Source of the DNA: Plutella xylostella
Lineage: Eukaryota; Arthropoda; Insecta; Lepidoptera; Plutellidae
Length of the DNA stretch: 64,000 nucleotides
Assembly (NCBI RefSeq): GCF_932276165.1
Contig: NC_063992.1
Location: 320,001 to 384,000, forward strand
Direction: 5' to 3'
Shown: piece after piece, positions 41,804 through 52,727 of the stretch
Layout of the letters: the number at the start of each line of letters is the position of its first letter
Numbering within the stretch: the stretch's first letter is position 1
Made by a program: the position numbers and the translations under genes
Notes under the pieces: generated by a model
The model's database searches: none
Told to the model about the DNA's origin: nothing
The model's input: only the letters and a program-made list of their open reading frames with translations

Positions 41804-44800
41804 AAAATAGTGCCTGAAAAGATATCAGGTTATTATTGATATTAATTTGTAGGTAGGATATCAAGAATCCCTATGTCAAATACATACTATTTATGTATAT
41901 ATTTTTTTTTATTCAACCCATTTATTTATAGTTTATATTTACTAATTCACATTACTTCCTTTACACTAACACATGCTGCTTAATTAATAAGTGTAAGTAC
42001 CCTTATACTAGGTATATGTTTCAACGAGTATAGAACAAAGTTGGATATAACAAATACGAAAAAGAATTACTTATGTGTATTAAATTAAAAGTAGTTGAAT
42101 ACAACAACATTTTACAGTAAACTTATTTGCTCTGAAATTATTATTCTGAGCGGAAACTTGAAACTTATCGCTAACAAGATCAGTTTGTAGCTCAGAATGG
42201 AAACCTATTACTTAGTTACGCACAAACTAGCGACGACGTATAATGAGCCGGCCTCATTACGTCACGAGGGTGAGATGCGTCCCTACAGACAAGCTTGTCC
42301 CCTGACGTAGAACAATGTCGGCCAAAAACTTACTCTAATGGATTAACTTAAGAGTCATGCACCACACCAGAAAATGACGAAGAAGGGCAATATGAAACTG
42401 AACCACCGCTGTGAACAGTAACAAAGCATTGCAAGACGCAGCGGGGCGCCTATTACTAACAAAATACACTTTTTTACTCGACTTTATCACCCTTAACTCG
42501 GAGTTGTAAGGCCTAGATTAGACTTGTTAGAAAAAGTTGTTACAATAAACATTTGTTAACAAAGTATCGCGTTGTTATGTCCATTGTCGGAGTGCGATAG
42601 TGATCGGGCGACTGCTACAAGTAGATTTGGTGGAAAATTGGATATGAATAAAGAGCTCGTTATTTCTAATCGGTACAAAATTAAGATCTAGAATATTCGT
42701 ATGAAGCATACACTTTTTTAATGGAACCGTTTTAAATCGTGCACGCAGTCAGACGTTATGCTTTATTTATTATTTAATACTACTTTTATAATATTCACGT
42801 GTGATGCTAATTTTAAGTATACTTGTATAAATAAAATAAATGTTGTAAATTGCCAGCAGTCGTAAATAGAGTCGGTATCGTGGCGACTCCGGAACAGTCG
42901 CGGGACTCGCGGGGGAGTCGTTATCAACGCACATAAAACCATTTTTATTACTTAACGTTTTTCCACCTGCCCCCGTATTATTGGGTAATTAAAAACACCA
43001 AAAATTATCTCCATATCCTGCTCTTTACACAGGTGTAAGACAGAGACAGATATACATGGGTGACATATTTTATAGTAAAGGGGCAAGTTTTATAGCAGAA
43101 GATAGAATTTAATTGAGTTTTATATCATTTAAGGCTAGTTTACGAGGGCCTTATCGATGTCACTTTGTTTTCGGCGTAATATAGTAGTGTTGTGTGTTAA
43201 GAACAATCGTAAAAATACGAATACTTTTGTCGTATATCAGTTTTACGACGCGCCATGGAGGCAGGAGCGTCCCCGCCTGCTCGTAGCCGCTCGTAGCCCG
43301 TAGCGCGTAGCGCGTAGCTCCTCGTAGCAACTAACACCTACGTGAAGATAGCGGTAAAAGTAAATTTTTATAAGGGCGAATATGTTTTCGTGATTATGAA
43401 GAAATAAGTCATTTCAGCAGTATACTGTTATCACTACATGCTAGGGAATGCTGCAATGAACCTATATACATATTACACATTTAACAGTGTGCTCGAAATT
43501 AGTCAAAATTATTAATTATAAGGACACTCAATACGGCCGAATATTATTCATGTTTATGAAGAAATAAGCCAATCCAGCGGAATACTGTTATCACTACATG
43601 CTAGGAGATGCTGCAATTAACTTGCTAACTACTATAACACCATTCAGAGTGCTCCGACAGATTAATTACCTAACAAGTTAATGTCAGTCATTAAAAAAAA
43701 AAAAAAAAACTAAATCCACCCAGATGAGTGTGTATATAACGAATAGACGATGGTAAATACATTATAAATCTATGTATGTCATCTTTGGGTTTGCTCAATT
43801 GACTTCAAAATAATCAATAATAATATAATATAGCGCCTTATAAAGTGCAGCTAGCAGCAGTTACACCTCTTACCACTCTTGGTACTTTGCTAAGTTGCTG
43901 CTGAGGGGTGAGTGCGCATGACGTCACTCATACATAGTTGCTGCTATGTCGCCGTAAAGATCATTGCTGAACAAATTTAATATACCTAGGTAGGTACTTA
44001 GAGTTGAAACTATAATTTTTACACTACATTTTTAAGGTTTCAGCATATTACCTTTACGTACCTGCCTATTACGTTTACATGATAAACTCAATGAGTATTA
44101 TAGTTGAATGACGCCACTTCAAATATCTAGTAATAAATAATAATGTCTTTAGAAGTGTTGGTTAATAATAATATTATTGAGAAATATATCACACCAAGTT
44201 ATACATTTTCAGCTCATTTTAATCTCACAGCAGTTGTATGCAGCGACGCCACATCGTCAGCGTGTGTAGCTCCATGCCGACTAGTTCAAGTTCAATATGA
44301 GCTGTAATCAACAACACGCAACTGTGTCCTCTGCTCCTCAGTAATAAGGGCTACGACGGTTTTAAACTTGAGATTTTAGAGCCATAAAAGTCACTGCGCT
44401 CGAAAACTTAGGTGACATTTCTGAAATTGATGAGGCTGTAATGATTTTAATGCGATGTGAGCGCCGCGGCACACACACATACACACACACGGCCAGGCCA
44501 CGGGGACTTGTTCCAGAGGAAATGTTTACTATTTAATGTCTTTATTGTTCAAAATATTTGGTTTTATTGCCCCTAAATCTATACGAGGTAAAGGGAACAG
44601 CATTTTTGCTAACGACCACAATGGAATCTTCACTATAAAATATTATCATCTTTGTTAATCTCTTTACACGACAATAAAATAAGTTGAAGAAACCATTCTT
44701 TCGACATAAAGCATAGCTATTTTATATTAGGTCATCAAAGATTACATTAGGTAAGTACCTATTGAATAATTAGATATTCCTACACTCATATTGCTATAAT

Positions 44801-45051
44801 CATCACATCAGTTATACACCTCGTTAATTGTCTCTAAGCGTGATGGTGGCACAGCCAGACTATCATGCCATGGCACACCAAGTCTATCAAATAAAGAAAT
44901 AAAATCATTTGTTAATTTAACGAGCAGTAAAAAGTTAACGGCGAATGTTGTCATGGCAGTGTTGTCGTGAGCTTATTGTTATTTTATTATTTTTGAATTA
45001 TTTGCATCCTAATATTAACCTGTTACTTAAATTTGTCATCTAGTGTCTACA
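41804..45051. other. non-coding DNA with a tandem duplication
   Basis: No gene was found. It contains a CGTAGC-rich stretch (43.27-43.33 kb), a diverged tandem duplication (43375-43660) and an A run (43690-43709). Confidence 0.45.
43375..43660 (+). repeat. diverged tandem duplication, unit about 160 bp
   Basis: Two copies, starting near 43375 and 43535, share ATACTGTTATCACTACATGC, GAAGAAATAAG and AGTGCTC in the same order. They differ by many substitutions and small gaps. Confidence 0.7.
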
Positions 45052-45053
45052 TA

Positions 45054-46699
45054 CAGGGTTATTGGTAAGTAGACCGGATCCTTTCAGGAGGTGATAGAGG
45101 AAGGCATTTCCAGTCGATTGAACCCAATAATGCATTATCCTAAACTTAACCATTTCTAAGATATTTAATATTTAAGGTTTTTTTAATTTTTTGCCAAAAT
45201 TTTATGCTTAAAACCGAAAATAAAAAAAACTAGCCACATTTCAATAATTTTTTTGGCTGTTTTGCATAAGTAACACCTTAATAAACTAATTAAAATAATC
45301 AAATGTGCACTATTCGACTTAAATTAGACATAATACCTCAAAATAGTTAAACATTTTGAAAAAATATTCAAAACGCAAAAACAAATAAATTAAATTAAAA
45401 AAGATTTTAATATCACATTTTTTGTGTACTTCAGCTTAAAAACATGGTCAACTAATAAGCTTTCAAACAAGATGATTCAATACCGAATCGATTAAGGTAT
45501 CACCAAGATATGGCCAAAACAACCAGAGAAAGCGGAGAAAACTGAGCAGGGGTTTCCATACTAAAGTTAACCGGACTGAAAACAATCACACTTTTTAGGG
45601 TTCCGTAGCCAAAATGGCAAAAACGGAACCCTTATAGTTTCGTCATGTCCGTCTGTCCGTCTGTCCGTCTGTCCGTCTGTCACAGCCGATTTACTCGGAA
45701 ACTATAAGTACTACAGTGATGAAATTTGATGGGAATATGTGTTGTATGAACCGCTACAAAAATATGACACTAAATAGTAAAAAAAAGAATTGGGGGTGGG
45801 GCCCCCCATACATGTAACTGAGGGATGAAATTTTTTTTTTCGATGTACATACCCGTGTGGGGTATCAATGGAAAGGTCTTTTAAAATGATATAAAGTTTT
45901 CTAAAAAACATTTTTCTTAAAGTGAACGGTTTTTGAGATATCAGCTCTCAAAGTCGTAAAAAGTATGTCCCCCCCCCCTCTATTTTTATAACTACGGGGT
46001 ATAAAATTCTAAAAAAAATAGAGGTGATGCATGCTAATTAACTCTTTCAACGATTTTTGGTTTGATCAAAGTATCTCTTATAGTTTTTGAGATAGGTTGA
46101 TTTAACTGTAATATTATATTTGCTGCTACGGAACCCTTTGTGCGCGAGCCCGACTCGCACTTGGCCGGTTTTACCTTTAAATTGGGCTAATTTTGTTAGT
46201 TTTCCTGTTGAATTTTGTCCGTCTGTGCTGGTTGTTTTGACCATATCTTGGTGATACCTTAATCGATTTGGTATTGAATTATCTTGTTTGAAAGCTTATT
46301 AGTTGACTATGTTTTTAAGCTGAAGTGCACAAAAAAATGTTATATGAAAATCTTTTTTAATTTAATTTATTTGTTTTTGCGTTTTGAATATTTTTTCAAA
46401 ATGTTTTACTATTTTGAGGTATTATGTCTAATTTAAGTCGAATAGTGCACATTTGATTATTTTAATTAGTTTATTAAGGTGTTACTTATGCAAAACAGCC
46501 AAAAAAATTATTGAAATGTGGCTAGTTTTTTTTATTTTCGGTTTTAAGCATAAAATTTTGGCGAAAAATTAAAAAACCTTAAATATTAAATATCTCAAAA
46601 AAGGTTAAGTTTAGGATAATGCATTATGGGTTCAATCGACTGGAAATGCCTTCCTCTATCACCTCCTGAAAGGATCCGGTCTACTTACCAATAACCCTG
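45054..46699. mobile_element. long terminal-inverted-repeat element, arms about 480 bp
   Basis: Left arm 45054 to about 45533 (CAGGGTTATTGGTAAGTAGA...) is inverted as about 46226-46699. A TA lies at both outer edges (45052-45053 and 46700-46701), as expected of a Tc1/mariner-type TA target. There is no transposase frame. A separate repeat (45592-46172) is inserted between the arms. The transcript would fold into a long double-stranded stem. Confidence 0.83.
45592..46172 (+). repeat. AGGGTTCCGTA repeat, copy 1
   Basis: It runs from TTTTTAGGGTTCCGTAGCC to CTCGCACTTGGCCGGTTTTA. It contains four to five GTCTGTCC units near 45650-45680. It is nearly identical, in opposite orientation, to 61701-62289. 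It lies between the arms of the long inverted-repeat element. The superfamily is unknown. Confidence 0.8.
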
Positions 46700-46701
46700 T
46701 A

Positions 46702-47724
46702 TATCACAGTGATGTAACCGAACGATGTTTTTGGAGACTTCTGGGTAGTAGGTACGAGTCTTGTACGAGTATATGAAAGTGCGGAATGCGGATTTGAAAT
46801 AAAAATAATGAAAGAAAGGTATGGGTTGTATAGAGTGCTTAGAGTAATTTCATAGGCCGCCAGCATGAACTGTCCAGCAACCATTGACTGCATAGCATGT
46901 GCATAGTAACAACAAAACATTAGAATGGTTGCATCTTGCGTCTTGAAGATGCAATTAGCAGCAAACGGCAGTGGACACTCGTGCGCACGCGCCGCGCAGC
47001 TGTCTCACTTCCTCTGATCTTTGACTCCGACAAATTGTTGCCATCTGTCATCGTCGTGACCCCCCCGTGGCCCGCCCCCGCCCCCGCGCTCGCCCGCCCG
47101 CCCTGCACTCGCGGGACGGGGCACAGGTCACCTCACGCTGGGCATCTGATCACTTGTTTCAATCAGCGTGCAGCCGAGGTCGCTCCTAAGACGCTGGTGC
47201 ATAGCGGCGAGAGTGCCGCGGCGCCGGCCCTCGCCCTGCCTCAGTGAGCATTACTCAATCCTTTTATTGAACTTATGAGATTATGAATTGAAGTGCTTTG
47301 AGATCAACTGAGCGTTTCCGTCAGCCGCCCGCGCTCAGCTGTTTGTGCGTCTTGTATTGTGCATGCTCTAATATTAGTTTCTTCATTGTTCTATGCCTAG
47401 CCTAGATATGAGTAAGTACTATAAGTACTTAAAATTCTCCGTGCTCTGCTGAGTCCCTCCACCTCTTTTAAATCTTTGCTCAGGTATTCCTTGTATGCAG
47501 ATGGTTAAACTCACGTTAAACTTCTATAGAGAACTTTAGAATACGGAGTTAATAATTATGTTACAGAAGATAACTCTTCATAATGACTTTATGGCGGAAT
47601 TTTGACAGCTTCATAGTGTCATAGAGTAACTGTCATAATATCAATATCTGCAGCCGCCGATAAATGTTATCGGCGAAGAATTATTCATCATGTCCTCCCT
47701 GAAGTGTCCTCCCGTCCCAGACAC
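46702..47724. other. non-coding DNA upstream of the Cys-rich frame
   Basis: No firm gene. A GC-rich open stretch at about 47.05-47.25 kb has no recognisable product. An acceptor-like CCCGTCCCAG ends at 47720, just before the next feature. Confidence 0.4.
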
Positions 47725-48726
47725 ATGACTCGGCCCGGCGACCCCGCGCGCCCCGCGCCCCCCGCGCGGCCTGACTTCTCCTCCTACTACCAGAGCGGGG
47801 GCTGCGCCGTGACGTCACACGCGCGCCCCGCGCCCCCCGTGCTGCTGCGCCGCCCCACCTTCGTGTCCGTGTACTCGGCGGTGGGCGCCCCCGCGGCCCC
47901 GCGCTGCTGCTGCGAGCAGTGCGCCTCGCTCGCCTGCCCCGTGCGCGCCACGCCCCCCGCGCCCGGCGGCGGCGAGAGGCCGGCCGGGGAGGCCCCCTCT
48001 GCCGCGCCCCCCGCACCCCCCGCGCTACCCACAGCTTGCATGGGCAGCACACTGTGCGCTGACCCCGCCTGCCCCGCGCAGACCAGGAACATCCCGCGCT
48101 GCCTGTTCCCCCCCGACCCCCCCGAGCCGCGGCTGCAGGCCCGGCCCCCCGTCGTAGTGGTGAAGGAGAGCCCCGTGCCCGAGCCCGCGCCGCCGCAGGG
48201 CACGTGCAGCAGCGGGTGCGCCGGCCAGCGCGCCGCCAGCGACGACTCCGCGGAGGAGGAGGACGAGGAGCCCACGTGCGCGCCGACCTGCCGGTTCTAC
48301 CGCGAGCCGGGGCAGGAGCCGGAGCCGCTCGACGAGCCCACGGAGTACACGCGCCGCCCGCGCAGGAAGAAGAAGAAGAAGCCGGCGGCGCCGCGCTGCT
48401 GGTCCACCCCGCGGCGGGGGGGGACGGGGGGGCGCGCCGCCGCGTGTCCGCAGTGCGCGCTGCTGCGGCACCGCGAGCTGCCCTACGGCCCGCGCCCGCC
48501 CTCGCGCTACCACCGGGACTGCGGCCGCGAGCACACGGGGCCCAGCTCGTGCGCGCTGCACGGGCCGGACGGGGGCCGCGGGGGACGCGGGGGGCGCGGG
48601 GCCACCGCCTGCCCCCGGCCCCGGGAGTGCGGCCGCGGCCCCCGCCGCGTGCTGCCCTCGCGTGACCTCGACCAGGACGACGGCAACAGAAGCAAAGACT
48701 GCTCGTGTAAGCGAAACCGAAAATAG
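47725..48726 (+). CDS. Cys/Pro/Arg-rich protein of unknown family, single exon or partial
   Basis: The frame runs 333 codons from an ATG (47725) to TAG. It is very GC-rich like other exons in this window. The sequence has Pro/Ala-rich N-terminal parts (FSSYYQSGGCAVTS, RRPTFVSVYSAVG), repeated Cys clusters (CCCEQCASLACP, CMGSTLCADPACPAQ, CAPTCRFYREPG), an acidic run (DDSAEEEDEEP), a basic run (RRPRRKKKKKP) and a Cys/Arg-rich end (CSCKRNRK). No zinc-finger spacing repeats regularly. It may instead be an internal exon, with an acceptor ending at 47720 and a donor-like CGT/GTAAGC near 48706. I do not recognise it. The reverse strand is also open by composition alone. Confidence 0.5.
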   Translation: MTRPGDPARPAPPARPDFSSYYQSGGCAVTSHARPAPPVLLRRPTFVSVYSAVGAPAAPRCCCEQCASLACPVRATPPAPGGGERPAGEAPSAAPPAPPALPTACMGSTLCADPACPAQTRNIPRCLFPPDPPEPRLQARPPVVVVKESPVPEPAPPQGTCSSGCAGQRAASDDSAEEEDEEPTCAPTCRFYREPGQEPEPLDEPTEYTRRPRRKKKKKPAAPRCWSTPRRGGTGGRAAACPQCALLRHRELPYGPRPPSRYHRDCGREHTGPSSCALHGPDGGRGGRGGRGATACPRPRECGRGPRRVLPSRDLDQDDGNRSKDCSCKRNRK

Positions 48727-49067
48727 GGGCATGCTCACCTAAATCACAAGTGCAATATTGAATTAAATTATAGAAGTTTACCAACACATACTACATATTG
48801 AATTTCATTTCCAAGGCAATGCAGTTACCTGATGTAAGTAATCATCATCATCATCATCAGCCAATAATCATCCATCGCTGGACATAGGCCTCTCCCAAGG
48901 AGCGCCACAACACTCGGTCCTCGGCCTTCCTCATCCAACCACTACCGGCGTCCCACGCTCCGTTTACCTGTTCGTGGTCTCCACTCGAAAACTCGTCTAC
49001 CCCAACGGTTATCGGTTCTTCGGCAGATATGACCAGCCCACTGCCACTTCAGCTTGCATATTTTGAC

Positions 49068-49312
49068 GACCGAATGGCGTAGTGGTTAGTGACCCTGACT
49101 ACTGAGCCGAAGGTCCCGGGTTCGATTCCCGGCTGGGGCAGATATTTGTTTAAACACAGATATTTGTTCTCGGGTCTTGGGTGTTGATATTTATATTTAG
49201 TATCTATCTATCTATGTATTTGTGTAGATATATCAGCTGTCCGACACCCATAACACAGGTTCTACCTAGCTTGGGGTCGGATGGCCGTGTGTGAGATGTC
49301 CCCACATATTAT
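49068..49312 (+). mobile_element. tRNA-derived SINE, copy 3
   Basis: The box A and box B head is the same as in copies 1 and 2, and the 3' body is the same as in copy 1. It is flanked by a 9-bp duplication, TATTTTGAC, at 49059-49067 and 49313-49321. It is inserted in the RTE coding remnant between KICK and the upstream residues. Confidence 0.87.
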
Positions 49313-49340
49313 TATTTTGACAGCGATGTCAGTAACCTTA

Positions 49341-49683
49341 AGGAGTCTACACACCAAACCCGCCGACCCGCCGACACAGCCCGGCGGCTTGGTGTCGGCG
49401 ACCCAAACCCGCCAACCCGCCAACATGTGTCATGGGTCATGGGGCTGTGTCGGTGAGTTAGTCGGCGGCAAGAAATCACTACAACTTTTTTAGTTAGTGA
49501 TTGCAGTGTGTACGAACGTGGAGTGTCGGCGGGCAACTAGGCGTGCGCGTACGCAAGTCGCCGGCCATGCCGCCGACTTGCACGCGCAGGTACGAGTCGC
49601 CGACATGATTCTTGAAACAAAGTCGCCGACACCAAGCCGCCGGGCTGTGTCGGCGGGTCGGCGGGTTTGGTGTGTAGACTCCT
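49341..49683. mobile_element. young MITE, 343 bp, with perfect 62-bp inverted repeats
   Basis: Arms 49341-49402 and 49622-49683 are perfect inverse complements (outer end AGGAGTCTACACACC). TTA flanks both sides (49338-49340 and 49684-49686), suggesting a PIF/Harbinger-type target. The RTE frame around the site would also allow a TA target. There is no coding capacity. The interior is rich in GCCGAC and GTCGGC units. Confidence 0.85.
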
Positions 49684-50003
49684 TTATAGTCCTCTGACGG
49701 ATAACGTCATTTCTGATACGATCCATCAGAGAAACCCCAAGCATAGAGCTCTCTCCATAGCACGCTGAGCGACTTTAAATCGGTGGACCAGTCCTACCGT
49801 CAGTGTCCACGTCTCTGCACCATACGTCGTCACTGGCAGGACGCACTGGTTGAAGAATTTTGTCTTCAGGCTCTGAGAAATGGCCGAGGAGAATATGTGA
49901 TGAAGTTTCCCGAATGCAGCCCAACCCAGTTGGATGCGCCTTGCAGCCTTCTTGTCGAAGTTGTTTCATGTCTAGCCGAATAGTCTGCCCGAGGTAGATT
50001 TAA

Positions 50004-52003
50004 GTAATGAAACTTATGAAATATGTAAGGAATAGCTGGCCTGTATTGGTTGTCCTAATAGGTACTCTACTTATCCTATGAAACCACAATAAACATCGTC
50101 CAGTAAGTGTGCCGGGTGCTGGCGGAAGGTGCTGACAGTAATGGTCCGTGCTGCGGGGGAGGGGGCGGCAGCGCGGGGGGGGGGAAGAGGCAGATGCACT
50201 GGCCCTTGATTGGATAATCTTCTGCCAATTGCTGAGCGCTGGCCCCAGATATTCGCAACCATTCTTGGACTTATCAATTAAGTATTGCATGTTTTGCATA
50301 CGGATTACATCGGCCTACCTACTCAGGTCAGTAGTCATATAGGATAGGCCAAAGACTAGACGATGTATAGGTACAATGGGTAGCGGTAGGCAAAGGTCCA
50401 TGTTAAACCAATAAATGTCCATGTCGGTGAGCCGAGAGAATGTGTTAGCGTTATAAACACACACAAAATCCCATCCTTTTCATTAAACGTAAAGAGCAAT
50501 TCTAGCTTCAGTAATTTGCGGTCACCATTAGCTACTTTGTTAATGAATGAACGATACTGTTTCTTGATATATTTTTTCCATAATATTCCATTCCATTGGC
50601 AATGGTTTTTTAAATGACTAAACCAATTATGTATGTATTAACTTATTAAATATTTTGGAAAAACATTGTTATTCATATCCAAATCATGTAAATGAGTTAA
50701 CTATGGAACAATTTTCAGAATTAACCCAAAGGTATCAAATTCTTAAGAAAAGATCATTTGTGTCATTAGCACTTACGAGTATATTAGGAAAATACTAAAG
50801 GTGTGAGGGTAATTCCCGTCCTTGCGAGATGGAAAAGTTTTGTAATCAAATAGAACGCACTTACATAGCAACCTCAAACAGCACATTAGCAACAGGTACC
50901 GATGTACTGCTGTTATAGTGATATTAGGTAAGTATACCCTATACCACACTTCAAACCCAGAGATCCTCTGTAGTAGAGCTAAACGCCAAAATTTCATGTA
51001 ATACATATTTCAAGTCATTCCTTCTTCGGGTTCCCGCCGACTAGCAGAAGGTTCTAATGAACAAATACTTCTGGCCTGCGGGAATAGTTTTCCGACGCTA
51101 CATGGAAGCGAAACATACTATTAAATCCCCTGTCAATAGTGCTATCTCTCGGATACACATAACACATTATGTTATTACGTATGTATTTTTAAAATGTATG
51201 TGTTTAGTTTATAATATTGGCCACTGATGCCTGAAATAAAGGATTATTATTATTAATTATTATTATTTACCAATTTCCAAGAGTTGTGATCCCCTGGCCG
51301 CGCCCGGCACGCGTCCCGCAATGCAATCTGCATCATGACATCACGAGTGATCAAGTGATCTGATCTGGAGGGTCACTCTATATGACGAAAAACGAAAGAA
51401 CGGGAACTGTCCTGCAATCGGCACGTTTAATACAACGAGATAGAGTCGTGGCTCGCGTAGCAGCGCTTCAAAACTTTGCTTTTCGTTATATAGAGTGACC
51501 CCCCTGCGCTCAATGCTCGTCTGTCTCCCCTTGCGCCTGCGCAGGGAAACTCTCCTTTTTGCACCGCGACCACGCTCCAACACTCAATTGTAACCATTTT
51601 ACTGGACAGTGCATGATACAGAGACGAAAACACTTCGGCCATAGCGAGAATATTTCTTACGGCGGGCGCGGCGGAGCGCCTGCGCCGGTCCTGCAACACC
51701 GTGGTGCGCGCGGCCGGAAGCTGGCAGGCGAGCCCCGTCCATGAAGTCTGGAGGCGACTACAAACACACTCACCATGACTGACAACTGGCTCAAACTGAC
51801 TTTTCAATTATTGTGTGATAAATGCATGTAAAATAATGTTTAATATGAAATGAATTATGACTGTATTTAAAGGTAAAATGTAAATTAATTTTATATAATT
51901 TATTAGTAATCTTGCTTTATAAATAATTATTAATGTTAATGTTATTTAATCAAAAATATGGGCTATGACCTGGAATAAATAAATTTATTATTATTATTAT
52001 TAT
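50004..52003. other. non-coding DNA with repeat remnants
   Basis: No gene was supported. It includes a G-rich tract (50.15-50.19 kb), an ATT-tailed retroposon end (about 51205-51267, CTGAAATAAAGG then ATT units) and a short MITE (51370-51501). A GC-rich patch at 51.66-51.75 kb has no recognisable product. Confidence 0.45.
51370..51501. mobile_element. short MITE-like element, 132 bp
   Basis: GGGTCACTCTATATGACGAAAA at the left and the complement of GGGTCACTCTATATAACGAAAA at the right form inverted repeats of about 22 bp. The target duplication is unclear. Confidence 0.6.
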
Positions 52004-52727
52004 GTTGTGTCTTTACCATCACGGGACCATGGGGTCCCGGGCATTTGGAAGGCGTGCATGGGGCCGAAGCCAACATGTAGAGGCCCGTTTGACAACATTA
52101 ATCTATATGAAATGTGACACCAACCGACGATTTTCCTTGTGTAAACTATAGAGTAAACCCATGGAAAATCCCCGGTTAGTGCAGAACTATTGTAGGATAT
52201 GGACAAAACTAATACAGGGTTATGGAAGGGGGTGCTAAATGGACTGGGTAACTGGGACTATGGAAGGACTATGGCCCCTGCCTGACCTATATGTTTCACA
52301 CACGGATAAAAAGGCAGGGGGTGACTCGCACACACAGTAAATGGGCCCCCCAAAACAGTCGCTAGCACATAACAGTGACGTAGCAACAAGGGGGCAACAT
52401 GGCATGAGGTGCTAAGGATGGAGAGGTATTCCACGGCTCTCAGGACAATCGCGTTATCGGTCAAGATCCCTACAAGCACCTTACTGGGTAATACATCCTT
52501 CCTCGAGCATTGCTGCTCTAGCGGTACACCACTCAAGCCAGCCAATGAAGGCAAGCAAGAGGTGGGAGATCCTGTTCCTCGTCAGTGTTCACTCTGGACA
52601 ACCAATAAAGGCAAGCCAGAGATGAGGAACAGGGGTTCTCCCCGGTATCGGGTGGGTGGGGTCGCTAATGCCCAACAGCTCGCCACAAGCTGCCCTGCCG
52701 CCTTATTATTATTATTATTATTATTTC
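52004..52727 (-). mobile_element. unclassified retroposon sequence bounded by ATT/TAA tracts
   Basis: A moderately GC-rich block lies between TAA-type tracts at 51985-52003 and 52703-52726. It lacks a reverse transcriptase frame. Composition and the TAA runs look like the 3' region of a LINE read on the minus strand (ending ...GGTAAAGACACAACA, then TAA units). The family is not determined. Confidence 0.4.

Larger units (their letters stand above)
48841..50003 (-). mobile_element. 5'-truncated RTE-type LINE with two insertions
   Basis: Minus-strand pieces encode the C-terminal part of an RTE reverse transcriptase. In order: a degraded YLGQTIRLD-like start, GWAAFGKLHHIFSS, LKTKFFNQCVLPVMTYGAET, AMLGVSLMDRIRNDVIRQ, VKICKLKWQWAGHI and FEWRPRTGKRSVGRRW. 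The 3' tail is a GAT repeat (48841-48860), as RTE elements have. The coding sequence is split by a MITE (49341-49683) and a SINE (49068-49312). Confidence 0.83.

Noticed and set aside
45650..45680. Regular GTCTGTCC units that might suggest a CRISPR-like array
   Set aside because: A short microsatellite inside a transposable repeat, with no spacers, in a eukaryotic genome.
45711..45911. 66-residue frame identical to one at 61969-62178
   Set aside because: Both lie in copies of the same repeat, so identity follows from the repeat. The translation shows no protein features.
47681..48787. Long reverse-strand frames over the Cys-rich block
   Set aside because: Composition artefacts rich in Arg and Ala. 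The plus frame has Cys clusters and charged runs and was preferred, with only moderate confidence.
51655..51745. GC-rich block that could be an exon
   Set aside because: No matched splice sites and no recognisable product on either strand.
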